The notes beneath the pieces were generated by a model. That model worked only from the letters and a program-made list of their open reading frames with translations. It was not told the origin of the DNA and made no database searches. Shown in pieces: positions 1 through 9,144 of a stretch of 64,000 bases of DNA. The position numbers were made by a program, and so were the translations under genes. The stretch comes from DASQEH01 sp038237745 (GTDB taxonomy: Bacteria > Actinomycetota > Actinomycetes > Propionibacteriales > Nocardioidaceae), in the NCBI GenBank assembly GCA_038237745.1, contig JBBRYJ010000010.1, forward strand, positions 1 to 64,000, written 5' to 3'. Position 1 is the first letter of the stretch. Every line of letters starts with the position of its first letter.

Positions 1-170
1 CCGTCCGCCAGGACACCAACCAGGAACACCAACGTGGAGACCACCGGCCAGCCCGGTCACACACCCATGCCCTCAACCCGGCAACGACTCCGCCACCGCC
101 CCTTGAGCCTCAGCCATCAACGGACGGTGGATCCGGGCTTAAGCATAAGCCACGCAAGCGATGTGCTGTT
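1..170. other. Left edge of window, no supportable gene
   Basis: No reading frame here has a convincing start, ribosome site or recognisable protein. The plus-strand frames that stay open are Pro/Arg/Thr-rich low-complexity translations that run into the antisense of the next gene. It may be intergenic, or the degraded interior of an element whose recombinase lies to the right. Confidence 0.4.
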
Positions 171-626
171 CTACTCCGTTTCGGCGCGTCCCAGTCCGAT
201 CTTCTTTTTGCCACTAGAAAGGGCTCGGACCAGCGCCGAGGCATTGAGCCTGTAGACACCCCCGGTCGAGCCACACGAGGGGCGATCGACGTCAAAGCTC
301 TGTCTGGGCGTACCGACGGGGGCGATGTATTGGGCGCCGCCGTCGGTCGTCACGATCGCCGCAGCCAAATCTCCTGATGGAAGCAGTAAGAGTTGCGGAA
401 CAGGTTCGCCACTCCCGTGCACCATCACGACGGGAGGCGGCCCGTCTCCGTTGGCGACCAAGACTGCGGTCAGGTGGCGACTCGGACAGTACGCGTCCAC
501 AAGGTGCCTCGAGGCGGGCATGGAGCCGAGCGTTGTGCCCCTCGTGGGTACTCGGCGTGTCTCGCTGTACTGGTTGCCAAATTCATCGGTCCATGTGATT
601 CGCCGCCGCTTGGTTGGCGCGCTCAC
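171..626 (-). CDS. Hypothetical protein coupled to the recombinase
   Basis: A 151-residue protein that I do not recognise. Its ATG overlaps the recombinase stop codon in an ATGA arrangement (623-626), so the two are probably one translationally coupled unit with the recombinase first. The N-terminus is basic (KRRR near residue 7) followed by an acidic/aromatic stretch; the middle alternates short hydrophobic strands with Gly/Pro turns, suggesting a small beta-rich fold; the C-terminus has a KKK cluster. There is no signal peptide, membrane segment or known motif. The position next to a tyrosine recombinase suggests an element-encoded accessory protein, but that is inference from context only. 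Confidence 0.6.
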   Translation of the reverse strand: MSAPTKRRRITWTDEFGNQYSETRRVPTRGTTLGSMPASRHLVDAYCPSRHLTAVLVANGDGPPPVVMVHGSGEPVPQLLLLPSGDLAAAIVTTDGGAQYIAPVGTPRQSFDVDRPSCGSTGGVYRLNASALVRALSSGKKKIGLGRAETE

Positions 627-1510
627 AAGTCCCCCAGGTTCAGCCCGCGGGCTTCCTCGGCCGACGATGCCGCAGCCGCCGAGTAGCGCATCAGCATGTC
701 GGGCCGCGTCCAGCCCGCTACGGCCATCAGGCCTCCCTCAGAGCCTCCTGCGGCCAGCCAACGGTGCGCCGCCGTGTGTCTGAGCAGGTGCGGGTGAAAG
801 CCCTCGACGCCGGCCATCGTCGCGCGTATCTTCAGCGACTTGTGCAACCCGTCGTAGCTGAACCGTTTGCCACGGTCCCCCAGCCACAAGGCGGGCGACG
901 ATGCGAGCCGGTGGGTGCGGCGAACACGGATGTAGCGGTCGATGGCCTTCGCGGTCTGGGGGCCGAACGGTACGACGCGGCCTTTCCCGCCCTTGCCGCG
1001 CCGGACAACGGCGGTACCGGCCATCAGGTCGACGTCGGCGACGGCCAGGGCGACTACTTCCCCCGCTCGAGCACCCGTCTCCACCATGAGGCGGAGGATG
1101 GCCTCGTCTCGTCGCTCACGAAGGTCACGGCCGGCGCACGCGTTCAGCATGGCCTTGATCTCGTCCTCGGTCAGCGGTTCTACGACTTGCGTGTCGAGCT
1201 TCGGGGCCTTGATTCCGAGCAGGGCGTCAATCGGGATCTCCTGTTCCTCGGTGAGCCATGCTGAGAACCGGCGAACTGCCAACTGGCGGACCCGTGCGGT
1301 CGCAGGAGCGGCCCCGTTGTCGAGCAGATCGGCGATGAACCCGGCGACGCTGGGTCGCGACAGATCGGCAGGCTTGCCCTCGTCGGTACACCAGCGCAGG
1401 TACTGGCGCACCCCGTCGCCGTAGGACTTCACTGTTTGCGGCGACTTGCGCTCGGCTCGAAGTGCAAGCTGCCACGACTCGAGCAGGTCTGCGAGGTCAG
1501 GCTCCGACAC
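623..1510 (-). CDS. Tyrosine recombinase/integrase (XerC/D-like)
   Basis: A 295-residue site-specific recombinase. The N-terminal SAM-like core-binding domain spans about residues 5-90 and the catalytic domain about 110-285. All active-site residues are visible: Arg148 (TGARAGEV), Lys176 (RGKGGKG), His241 and Arg244 (HLLRH), Trp267 in the usual His/Trp position (AGWTRPD) and nucleophile Tyr276 (MLMRYS). Length and layout match XerC/XerD-like and small element-borne integrases. True XerC/D normally sit beside conserved partners (dprA, rpsB, scpA), not here, so an element integrase is more likely. The GTG start lacks a strong Shine-Dalgarno site. It is followed by a coupled unknown gene and lies divergent from nothing: sigA next door is on the same strand. 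Confidence 0.88.
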   Translation of the reverse strand: MSEPDLADLLESWQLALRAERKSPQTVKSYGDGVRQYLRWCTDEGKPADLSRPSVAGFIADLLDNGAAPATARVRQLAVRRFSAWLTEEQEIPIDALLGIKAPKLDTQVVEPLTEDEIKAMLNACAGRDLRERRDEAILRLMVETGARAGEVVALAVADVDLMAGTAVVRRGKGGKGRVVPFGPQTAKAIDRYIRVRRTHRLASSPALWLGDRGKRFSYDGLHKSLKIRATMAGVEGFHPHLLRHTAAHRWLAAGGSEGGLMAVAGWTRPDMLMRYSAAAASSAEEARGLNLGDL

Positions 1511-1625
1511 ACCGACACTCTAATCTGCTATCTGGACTAGAAGCGTTATGCGGTGTAGCGTGTCGCTCGACAGAGACCGAATAGTGCCTCTGACCTGCGC
1601 CGTTGGCTCTAGCCGGTGACCAGCC

Positions 1626-2957
1626 TCAGTCGAGGTAGTCGCGGAGCACCTGCGACCGCGAGGGGTGTCGAAGTTTCGACATCGTCTTGGACTCGATCTG
1701 CCGGATGCGCTCTCGCGTCACGCCGTACACCTTGCCGATCTCGTCCAGCGTCTTCGGCTGACCGTCGGTGAGCCCGAACCGCATCGAGACCACTCCAGCC
1801 TCGCGCTCGGACAAGGTGTCGAGTACGGCGTGCAGCTGCTCTTGCAGCAGCGTGAACGAGACGGCGTCGGCCGGTACGACCGCCTCGGAGTCCTCGATGA
1901 GGTCGCCGAACTCCGAGTCGCCGTCCTCTCCGAGAGGGGTGTGCAGGGAGATGGGCTCGCGGCCGTACTTCTGGACCTCGACGACCTTCTCCGGAGTCAT
2001 GTCCAGCTCTTTGGCGAGCTCCTCGGGGGTCGGCTCCCGGCCGAGGTCCTGAAGCATCTGGCGTTGCACCCTGGCGAGCTTGTTGATGACCTCGACCATG
2101 TGGACCGGGATGCGGATGGTGCGTGCCTGGTCGGCCATCGCCCGGGTGATCGCCTGGCGAATCCACCAGGTCGCGTAGGTGGAGAACTTGTAGCCCTTGG
2201 TGTAGTCGAACTTCTCGACCGCACGGATCAACCCGAGGTTGCCCTCCTGGATCAGGTCGAGGAACAACATGCCGCGGCCCGTGTAGCGCTTCGCGAGCGA
2301 CACGACGAGGCGAAGGTTCGCCTCGAGCAGGTGGTTCTTGGCGCGGTGTCCGTCCTCCGCGATCCAACCGAGCTCGTCGAGGAGCTTGGCCGAGACCTTC
2401 GTCTCGCGGCCGAGCTTCTCCTCGGAGAACAGGCCGGCTTCTATCCGCTTGGCCAGATCGACCTCCTGCTCGGCATTGAGCAGGGGGACCTTGCCGATCT
2501 GCTTGAGGTAGTCCTTGACCGGATCCGCCGTCGCACCCGCGACCGTGACGGTCTGCTCAGGCTCGTCGGCCTCGTCGGCCTCGGAGAGCACGAAGCCCTC
2601 CTTCTCGTCCTCTTTGAGAGTCGGGTCGGTCGCCAGGTCCTTCTCGAAGACGGTGTCGTCGACATCGTCGAGGAGCCTCTTCTCGGCGTCGGTCTTTGCA
2701 GGCGCGGTGGTTGCCGTGGCCGACGGCGAAGGGGCGTCCGGGACCGCTCGGACCGAGGCCTTCCTGGCCGCCGTCTTGGCGGCAGGTCTCTTGGCCTTCG
2801 CAGCAGGCGGGGCGGCCGCGGCCTGCTCGGGTGAGGCTGTCGTCGCCGAGACGCTGGTGCGCTTGGCTGCCGAGGTAGCCGCATACACCCTCGTGCGGGC
2901 GGTGGCGTGCTGGGAGTTCGAGGACTCTGCTTGTCGGGGGGGAGTGCTCGAAGACAC
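1626..2957 (-). CDS. sigA: Primary sigma-70 factor SigA/RpoD (HrdB type)
   Basis: The 443-residue principal sigma factor directs RNA polymerase to housekeeping promoters. After an actinobacterial Lys/Ala/Pro-rich and then acidic N-terminus (about residues 1-140) come region 1.2 (145-160), region 2 (208-285, including DLIQEGNLGLIRAVEKFDY and the -10-binding TYATWWIRQAI), region 3 (290-355) and region 4 (370-438, HTH with VTRERIRQIE). I chose the GTG at 2957 because GAGAGG lies six bases upstream; an in-frame ATG 16 codons earlier has no such site and adds an atypical leader. The next gene downstream (recombinase) is 115 bases away and unrelated. A second sigma-70 factor lies at 26726. Confidence 0.96.
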   Translation of the reverse strand: MSSSTPPRQAESSNSQHATARTRVYAATSAAKRTSVSATTASPEQAAAAPPAAKAKRPAAKTAARKASVRAVPDAPSPSATATTAPAKTDAEKRLLDDVDDTVFEKDLATDPTLKEDEKEGFVLSEADEADEPEQTVTVAGATADPVKDYLKQIGKVPLLNAEQEVDLAKRIEAGLFSEEKLGRETKVSAKLLDELGWIAEDGHRAKNHLLEANLRLVVSLAKRYTGRGMLFLDLIQEGNLGLIRAVEKFDYTKGYKFSTYATWWIRQAITRAMADQARTIRIPVHMVEVINKLARVQRQMLQDLGREPTPEELAKELDMTPEKVVEVQKYGREPISLHTPLGEDGDSEFGDLIEDSEAVVPADAVSFTLLQEQLHAVLDTLSEREAGVVSMRFGLTDGQPKTLDEIGKVYGVTRERIRQIESKTMSKLRHPSRSQVLRDYLD

Positions 2958-3089
2958 GAACAACCTCTCGTCGGGCGGATCATGGGCGCGGCAGGGCCCG
3001 ATCACGTCAAGATGCCGCGGTCCTATTGTGACACGTTCCTGAGAGCACTCAATCCCCTGAGGCAGCCTGTTCGTCTGGTTTCCGCATGC

Positions 3090-3677
3090 TCAGGCGTCGG
3101 TCGGGGCGTCTCGCTGCGCTCTGCCTCTCGCCTTCTGCTCCTGCTTGAACGCGCGCACCTTAGCCAGCGATGCCGAGTCCCGCACGTCGGCAACGGACCG
3201 GAAGGACCCCTCCTCCGCATAGACGCCGGCGGCGTTCTCCCAGCCCGTCGGGCGTACGCCCAGCTGCTTCGCAAGCAACGCCACGAAGATCTGCGCCTTC
3301 TGCTTCCCGAAACCTGGCAGCGCCAGCATCCGCCGCACCAGCTCGTCTCCGGAGGCGGCGGTGCGCCACAGTGAGGCCGTGTCGCCGCCGTAGTCATCGG
3401 TGATGCAGACGGCGAGAGATTGCAGTCGAGCGGCCATGGCCACCGGGAACCGGTGAACGGCCGGCCGCCTGGCGCATACCTCGGCGAACTCCTCCGAAGG
3501 TGCCCGGCCGATGGCCGCCGGGTCGAGGGTGCCGAAGCGGTCGAGGATGGTGGCGGGTCCCGCGAAGGCGCGCTCCATCGGGAACTGCTGATCGAGCAGC
3601 ATCCCCGACAGCAGAGCGAACGCGTTGGTGGACAGCACCTCGTCCGAGGCCTCGTCCTGGGTGATCTGCAGACTCAC
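3090..3677 (-). CDS. HhH-GPD-type base-excision repair protein
   Basis: A 195-residue protein with the helix-hairpin-helix-GPD signature of DNA glycosylases. The hairpin is LPGFGKQKAQIF in the second half; the upstream helices (SGMLLDQQFPMERAF) fit the glycosylase fold. It has no C-terminal Cys4 Fe-S cluster and is shorter than Nth/MutY, matching the small actinobacterial HhH-GPD family whose substrate is not established. The GTG at 3677 overlaps the stop codon of the upstream universal stress gene as GTGA, so I preferred it to an ATG ten codons earlier. The pair is probably co-transcribed, tentatively linking DNA repair with stress. Confidence 0.82.
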   Translation of the reverse strand: MSLQITQDEASDEVLSTNAFALLSGMLLDQQFPMERAFAGPATILDRFGTLDPAAIGRAPSEEFAEVCARRPAVHRFPVAMAARLQSLAVCITDDYGGDTASLWRTAASGDELVRRMLALPGFGKQKAQIFVALLAKQLGVRPTGWENAAGVYAEEGSFRSVADVRDSASLAKVRAFKQEQKARGRAQRDAPTDA

Positions 3678-4078
3678 TCGCTCGCCTTGACCGCCAGCAC
3701 CGGACACGGCGCGTCGAGCAGGATCCGCTGGGCGTTGCTGCCCAGGATCAGCTTGCCCACCGGGGACCGGCGGCGCAGTCCGATGATGATCATCTCGGCG
3801 GACACCTCCTCGGCCACCTTGACCAAATCCTCGGCCGGGTCGAGGCCGCGCACGAGCTGACGCACCTCGTGCTCGACACCCGCCTCGTTCAACCTGGTCC
3901 TCACATCTCTCAGGTGCGCCTCCGTCTCGGCGGCGTCGTCACCGTCGAACTCGCGCCCGCCCCGGTGTGAGTTCACGACGACCAGCCTGGAGCCACGCAT
4001 CTTCGCCTCGGTGGCACTCAGTTCGAGGGCGGCATGTCCTTCCGGTTTAGGTACATAGCCGACAACGATGACACCCAT
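3674..4078 (-). CDS. Universal stress protein, UspA family
   Basis: A 134-residue single-domain universal stress protein. It starts with a typical hydrophobic strand ending in GYVPKPEG, has the central VAEEVSAEMIIIGLRRRSPVGKLILGS segment containing the ATP-binding G-x2-G-x9-G-S/T type loop (GLRRRSPVGKLILGS), and ends in the usual CPVLAVK strand. Members of this cytosolic family bind ATP/AMP and accumulate during growth arrest. The gene overlaps the downstream HhH-GPD gene by four bases. Specific stress role cannot be read from sequence. Confidence 0.92.
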   Translation of the reverse strand: MGVIVVGYVPKPEGHAALELSATEAKMRGSRLVVVNSHRGGREFDGDDAAETEAHLRDVRTRLNEAGVEHEVRQLVRGLDPAEDLVKVAEEVSAEMIIIGLRRRSPVGKLILGSNAQRILLDAPCPVLAVKASE

Positions 4079-4123
4079 GACGAGGTCCTCCGGTCCGTGG
4101 CACGTGGTCGAACGCTACCCGAG

Positions 4124-5605
4124 TCACTGACCGATGGGCCACTCGTGCACGGGCAGGTTGTCGTGCATATGCGCCGAGTAGAGCCGCACCACCTCTCGCA
4201 GTGCGTCGAAGCGGTCCATCGCGCCCGCGTCGAAGAGGCGGTGGAAGGTCGCCGTCTGCCAGGTCGACCCGTTCTGACCGCGCAAGCAGCGCTGTTCGAT
4301 GATCCGCATCAGCCTGTCGCGCTCTCCCGACTCCATCCCGCAACGGTCCAGCCCCTCGTAGGCGCGGGGCAGCAGCCGCCTGAGGACGAGCTCCGCCGCC
4401 GGGACCGTGCCGACGCCGGGCCAGTAGACCTGTGCGGAGATCCCCTCCCTCGCGCCGACATGGAAGTTCTCCTCCGCAGCACTGAACGACATCTGCGTCC
4501 AAAGCGGACGGTCGTCCTCCGCGAGGGCCCTCACCAGCCCGAAGTAGAAGGCGGCGTTGGCCATCATGTCGACCACGCTCGGCCCTGCCGGCAGCGCGCG
4601 GTTCTCGACGCGCAGGTGCGGCACGCCGCGCACCACGTCGTAGACAGGTCGGTTCCACCGGTAGATCGTGCCGTTGTGCAGCCTCAGCTCAGAGAGCTGA
4701 GGGGTGTCGCCACCGTCGAGGACCGCGACCGGGTCTTCGTCCTCGGTGATCGGCAGCAGCGCGGGGAAGTAGCGCACATTCTCCTCGAAGAGGTCGAAGA
4801 TCGAGGTGATCCAACGCTCGCCGAACCACACCCGCGGACGTACACCCTGCGACTTGAGCTCTTCACTGCGGGTGTCGGTGGCCTGCTCGAACAAGGCGAT
4901 GCGGGTCTCTGCCCAGAGCTCCTTACCTAGGAGGAAGGGAGAGTTGGCCCCGACGGCGAGCTGGATACCCGCGATCGCCTGTGAGGCGTTCCAGTACGCC
5001 GGGAACTCCTCGGGACTGACCTGCAGGTGCAGCTGCATCGACGTGCACGCCGCCTCAGGGACGATGCTGTCGGTGGTGACCTTGAGCCGCTCCGCTCCAC
5101 GGATGGCGATCTCAAGATCCTCGCCTCGCGCCTCGAAGATCTGGTCGTTGAGCAGGCGGTAGCGCGGGTTGGCCGAGAGCGTCTCGGGGCTCATGTGCTC
5201 GATCCGCAACGTCGGCAGGATGCCCACCATCACCATGTGGGCCCCGACCTCGCGCGCCTTCGTCTCGGCCGCGTTGAGGCTTGCCCGTACATCGTCCTCG
5301 AACGCGGTCATGCCACCTCCGGACAGTCGTCTCGGTGGCACGTTGATCTCCAGGTTGAACTGGCCCAGCTCGGTGACGAAGTCGGGGTCGGCGATGGCCT
5401 CGAGTGCCTCGGCGTTCTTCATCGCAGGGTCGCACTGCTCGTCGACGAGGTTCAGCTCCACCTCCAGTCCTGTCATCGGCCGCTCGATGTCGAACCGGGA
5501 CTCGCGGAGCATTCTGGCGAACACGTCCAGACACTGGCGGACCTTCTCGCGGTAACGGGTCCGGTCCTCGCGCGTGAACTCCCGGCGCTCGACTTCCTTC
5601 CCCAT
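4124..5605 (-). CDS. Glutamate-cysteine ligase family (GCS2/EgtA-like) protein
   Basis: A 493-residue member of the ATP-dependent carboxylate-amine ligases related to glutamate-cysteine ligase. Visible family marks are the N-terminal GLEVELNLVDE, the ligand loop ELGQFNLEINVPPR, and the later ASQAIAGIQLAVGANSPF and HLRVENRALPAGPSVVDM segments that build the active site. In actinomycetes, enzymes of this superfamily make gamma-glutamylcysteine for ergothioneine (EgtA), or act on unknown amines; glutathione itself is usually absent. No other ergothioneine gene is nearby, so the substrate is open. The flanking universal stress gene is compatible with a redox or stress role. The ATG is preceded by AGGAGG. 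Confidence 0.82.
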   Translation of the reverse strand: MGKEVERREFTREDRTRYREKVRQCLDVFARMLRESRFDIERPMTGLEVELNLVDEQCDPAMKNAEALEAIADPDFVTELGQFNLEINVPPRRLSGGGMTAFEDDVRASLNAAETKAREVGAHMVMVGILPTLRIEHMSPETLSANPRYRLLNDQIFEARGEDLEIAIRGAERLKVTTDSIVPEAACTSMQLHLQVSPEEFPAYWNASQAIAGIQLAVGANSPFLLGKELWAETRIALFEQATDTRSEELKSQGVRPRVWFGERWITSIFDLFEENVRYFPALLPITEDEDPVAVLDGGDTPQLSELRLHNGTIYRWNRPVYDVVRGVPHLRVENRALPAGPSVVDMMANAAFYFGLVRALAEDDRPLWTQMSFSAAEENFHVGAREGISAQVYWPGVGTVPAAELVLRRLLPRAYEGLDRCGMESGERDRLMRIIEQRCLRGQNGSTWQTATFHRLFDAGAMDRFDALREVVRLYSAHMHDNLPVHEWPIGQ

Positions 5606-5791
5606 GACTGCGCACCTCCTCGAGCTGTGTCAGCCCCAGCGCACCCGTAGGCGCCGGAGAGGAGACCAGCCTGCCTTGACTCTTCGATCGACGCCAACCG
5701 AGTCGCTGATCCGTCCGAGCGACGGCGGCTACGCGCTTGCGGCCGTCCGCGCACCCACGGCCTGGGCGTAGAGGTCCGGACTACACGGGCG

Positions 5792-6760
5792 TCAACCTGC
5801 CAAGCCGCGCCGGAGCGGGAACGAGCTCCACACGTCGGGGTCGACGGCCTCGTCGAGGATCTTCCTCAACAGCCGGCACATCGAGTAGCCCGGCGACACC
5901 TGCTCGACTCGCTCGACTGCGAGCCAGGCGTGTGCGCCGCGTCCGTCCAGCCAGGCGGCGAAGGCGGTCAGCGCACCGGCCGGTGCCATCAGGCCGTCCG
6001 GAGCCGTGCGCATCACCTGTCGCCAGAGCTGGTAGTGGCTCCCTGCGTTCTCACGAGTCATCACCGTCCACGCGGCGTCTCGCAGGTCGAGCTGCTGAAT
6101 CGTGAGCAGCAACGCCGCGGTGTCTGTGACAGGCATCTGCCCCGGCGCCTCCAGATGCCGGGTCAGGAGCTGGTCGAGCTGTGCCACATCCGGCGGTCGC
6201 ATCTCCGGTTGCGCATTCTGGAGACATTGGCGGTCGCACTCCCTAGCGACCTCGTGCCCGACGTCGAGGTCCGCCGAGACGAACTCGGCCCTCAGCGACT
6301 CGCGGTCGGGCGCCTTCTGCAGCCCCGCCAGGACAGCCTCCGCTGCGACTCGGGAGGAGTCCCCGTCGTAAGGGCAGCCTTCCGGGCTACAGCAGCTCGC
6401 GTCGTCACAGGTGTACGACCACCAGCGCTCACCGTCGGCTCGCAACGCCTCCATGACTGTGATGCGCCGCCGGGCCAGCGCCCGGCGAAGTGGGTGCATG
6501 ACCGTATCCGCCCGAGCTGCATCGGTGCTGAAGGCGACGAGGATCACCGGGTCGAAGCTGTGCTGCATGGCGACGCCGACGAGGTAACGCGCCTGCGCCT
6601 CGGCGCCCTCCGCGGAGTCCGCGAGATCGAGCCGAAGGCAGGGCCCGAACCGGCGGCGGGAGCCTTGGAGTGCGACCACGACGAGACTCTCTGACGGTGT
6701 GAAGCCCATCAGGTACGGGATCATCGCCACGACGTCACCGGGCCCATGCAGCGTCGTCAT
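5792..6760 (-). CDS. DUF4192 domain protein
   Basis: A 322-residue actinobacterial DUF4192 protein of unknown function. The family hallmark is the N-terminal block VVAMIPYLMGFTPSESLVVVAL at about residues 10-31, followed by RRFGPCLRLDL and a C-terminal helical region ending in a conserved Tyr-Ser-Met (PGYSMCRLL). The frame stays open for about 275 codons upstream, but the ATG at 6760 matches the family's normal start and has GAGAGG three bases upstream. It is divergent from dinB (147 bases between starts). Nothing indicates secretion or membrane association. Confidence 0.88.
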   Translation of the reverse strand: MTTLHGPGDVVAMIPYLMGFTPSESLVVVALQGSRRRFGPCLRLDLADSAEGAEAQARYLVGVAMQHSFDPVILVAFSTDAARADTVMHPLRRALARRRITVMEALRADGERWWSYTCDDASCCSPEGCPYDGDSSRVAAEAVLAGLQKAPDRESLRAEFVSADLDVGHEVARECDRQCLQNAQPEMRPPDVAQLDQLLTRHLEAPGQMPVTDTAALLLTIQQLDLRDAAWTVMTRENAGSHYQLWRQVMRTAPDGLMAPAGALTAFAAWLDGRGAHAWLAVERVEQVSPGYSMCRLLRKILDEAVDPDVWSSFPLRRGLAG

Positions 6761-6907
6761 CGGCCTCTCGCCGCCTCGGCCCGGTGATGGTGCGGTGCCG
6801 TGTGTCCGGCCTCTGTTTTTCGACATGCCCTGATCCTGCGCGAGGCCGGCGCCGCCTTCGCGGTGTTGTGGTGAGGCTGTGGACAGCGAGACGGCGATGA
6901 TGGCCCT

Positions 6908-8272
6908 GTGAGGAAAGAGGCGTCGGTGCTGCATTTGGACCTCGATGCCTTCTACGCTGCCGTCGAGCAGCGGGACAAGCCCTCCCTGCGTGGCAAGCCC
7001 GTCGTCGTCGGAGGAGTAGGGGCGCGCGGCGTCGTGGCGACGGCGTCCTACGAGGCCCGACGCTTCGGGGTGCGGTCGGCCATGTCGACGGCCGAGGCAC
7101 GTTCTCGCTGCCCTCACGCCGCCTTCCTGTCCGGTCGCTTCGACGCCTACCGCAGCACCAGCAACGCGGTGATGGCGCAGCTTCGTGCACTGTCGCCTCT
7201 CGTCGAGCCGCTGTCGCTCGACGAGGCGTTTGTCGACCTGGCAGCCGGTGAGGCCGTACCCGACCTGTCCGCCGAGGGGCTTGCGGACGTCGCCCGCCGG
7301 ATCAGGGCTGCGGTACGTGACGCGACCGGCGGGCTCACCGCCTCGGTGGGTATCGCCACTTCGAAGCTCGTCGCCAAGATCGCGAGCGAGCTGGACAAGC
7401 CCGACGGAGCCGTCGTGGTCGAACCCGGCACGGAGCGCGACCTGCTTCGTCCGATGCCAGTGACGGTTCTCCCGGGAGTAGGGCCTGCGACCGCGGAACG
7501 GTTGAGACGGATCGGCGTACTCATCGTCTCCGAGCTCGAGACCATCGGAGCCGACGAGCTCGTACGGGTGCTCGGCCGGTCGCACGGGAGCAGCCTGTTC
7601 GCCCTGGCAAGGGCCGAGGACGACCGGCCCGTGATCTCCGACCGCGAGACGAAGTCGGTGTCTGCCGAGGACACGTTCGAGACCGACCTCGTCGACCCCG
7701 TACTACTCGCGGCGATCGTTGACCGGCACGCCCGCAGCGTGTGCACGCGCCTTCGCAAGGCGAAGCTGTCGGGCCGCACCGTCACGCTCAAGGCGCGCAC
7801 CCACGACTTCGTCACGCATACCCGGTCGGCGACCCTGGCCGGACCGACCGACCGGGCGGCATCGGTCAGCCGGATGGCGCGCGCCCTTCTCGCCGAGCTC
7901 GACACCACCTCCGGGGTACGTCTCCTCGGCGTCGGGGTATCCGGACTTGCGGACTGGATCCAGGACGTCCTGTTCCCCGCCGACGATGAGGGCGCCGACC
8001 CTCCCGAGGACGGTCTCCGGCTGCCAGCTGCCGAAGCGGGCACCGTGGTCGGCGGCCTGCAAGCGCCCTACCTTCTGCGGACGTGGGCTCCGGGAGTGGA
8101 CGTCGAGCATACCGACCGCGGCGCTGGTTGGGTCTGGGGCTCCGGCCTCGGCCGGGTCACGGTTCGCTTCGAGACAGCCCGGACCGGCCCAGGCCCCGTC
8201 TGGACGTTCGCCTCTGACGACCCGGCCCTGCGCAGAAGGGCGCTCCCCGAGGTCTATGCCCCGGAGTCCTGA
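6908..8272 (+). CDS. dinB: DNA polymerase IV (DinB)
   Basis: A 454-residue Y-family translesion polymerase. The palm begins LHLDLDAFYAAVEQ with the first catalytic Asp pair, fingers follow (YEARRFGVRSAM), and the second acidic motif is SLDEAFVDL. An HhH pair (VLPGVGPATAERLRRIG) leads to the little-finger domain (about residues 245-350). The C-terminal ~100 residues are an actinobacterial extension that lacks a clear beta-clamp peptide. The GTG start sits just before the conserved first strand. The 3' end overlaps pxpC on the opposite strand by 19 bases. Confidence 0.95.
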   Translation: MRKEASVLHLDLDAFYAAVEQRDKPSLRGKPVVVGGVGARGVVATASYEARRFGVRSAMSTAEARSRCPHAAFLSGRFDAYRSTSNAVMAQLRALSPLVEPLSLDEAFVDLAAGEAVPDLSAEGLADVARRIRAAVRDATGGLTASVGIATSKLVAKIASELDKPDGAVVVEPGTERDLLRPMPVTVLPGVGPATAERLRRIGVLIVSELETIGADELVRVLGRSHGSSLFALARAEDDRPVISDRETKSVSAEDTFETDLVDPVLLAAIVDRHARSVCTRLRKAKLSGRTVTLKARTHDFVTHTRSATLAGPTDRAASVSRMARALLAELDTTSGVRLLGVGVSGLADWIQDVLFPADDEGADPPEDGLRLPAAEAGTVVGGLQAPYLLRTWAPGVDVEHTDRGAGWVWGSGLGRVTVRFETARTGPGPVWTFASDDPALRRRALPEVYAPES

Positions 8273-9144
8273 GCCTCCACGAACGAGACGAGGTCACCGG
8301 GCCGCAGCTGGGCGCAGCGACGAAGCTCCTCGGGATCGACCACTCCGATGACGGGGTAGCCGCCGGTCACCGGATGGTCGGCGAGGAACACGATCGGCTG
8401 GCCACCGGACGGCACCTGGACGGCACCCGTCACGACGCCCTCGCTCGGGAACGCACGGTCGAAACGACGGCTCAATGCAACGCCGCGGGTGGCCTGTAGC
8501 CGCAGCCCCACCCGGTCGGAGCTCGACGACACGGCATACTCCTGCGTCACGAACGCGGCGACCGCCTCGTACGTGAACTCGTCGGCACGGGGTCCCAGCC
8601 TGATGCGAAGACGGCTGGGGCCGGGAGCGCTGCGGTCCGGGACCGCGGCTGCGTCGACCGGAGGCCCGGCCGCGGCGGTCCCGATGGGCACCACGTCACC
8701 GGCTTTCAGAGGTGCAGGCCCGAGACCGGTGAGCGTATCCGTGGAGCGGCTGCCGAAGACTTCAGGCGTGTCGACGCCCCCCGAAACCGCCAGCCAGGCC
8801 CGCAGCCCGCTCGACGACGTACCGACCTCGACCCGCTGGCCGCCACGGACGGAGACCGCCTCGCCCCAAGGACGAGGGCTGCCGTCGACCGTCAGCGGGA
8901 GCTGTGCACCCGTCGCTGCGAGGCGCAGCGACTGCTCCGCGACGAACGCGCAGTCTCCTACCAGTACCTCGAGGCCGGCCGACCGCTCCGCGTTGCCGAC
9001 CAGCCGATTGGCGAGCCTGAGGGCCACCGGGTCCAGCGCACCGGACGACGGGACTCCGAGATGCGCCCAGCCCGGTCTGCCGAGGTCCTCCACCAACAGC
9101 TGCGGTGCCGACTGGACGACGCGCAGCCCTCCAGTCCGCGTCAC
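8254..9144 (-). CDS. pxpC: 5-oxoprolinase subunit PxpC (biotin-dependent carboxylase-like, KipA)
   Basis: A 296-residue AHS2/KipA-family protein. Together with PxpA and PxpB it opens 5-oxoproline (pyroglutamate) to glutamate at the cost of ATP, removing a damage product of glutamine and glutamate. Family marks include the start VVQSAPQLLVEDLGRPGWAHLGVPSSGALDP, the NRLVGN segment and the C-terminal HPVTGGYPVIGVV. Its ATG overlaps the pxpB stop codon by four bases. Its 3' end is convergent with, and overlaps, dinB. The usual gene order (A, B, C) is kept. Confidence 0.93.
   Translation of the reverse strand: MTRTGGLRVVQSAPQLLVEDLGRPGWAHLGVPSSGALDPVALRLANRLVGNAERSAGLEVLVGDCAFVAEQSLRLAATGAQLPLTVDGSPRPWGEAVSVRGGQRVEVGTSSSGLRAWLAVSGGVDTPEVFGSRSTDTLTGLGPAPLKAGDVVPIGTAAAGPPVDAAAVPDRSAPGPSRLRIRLGPRADEFTYEAVAAFVTQEYAVSSSSDRVGLRLQATRGVALSRRFDRAFPSEGVVTGAVQVPSGGQPIVFLADHPVTGGYPVIGVVDPEELRRCAQLRPGDLVSFVEAQDSGA

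Noticed and set aside
34..255. 73-codon plus-strand frame at the left end
   Set aside because: No ribosome site or motif and it overlaps the better-supported minus-strand gene.
6761..7585. Open minus-strand frame extending the DUF4192 gene upstream by about 275 codons
   Set aside because: The extension is antisense to dinB, has no domain and the DUF4192 family starts at the ATG at 6760 with a ribosome site.
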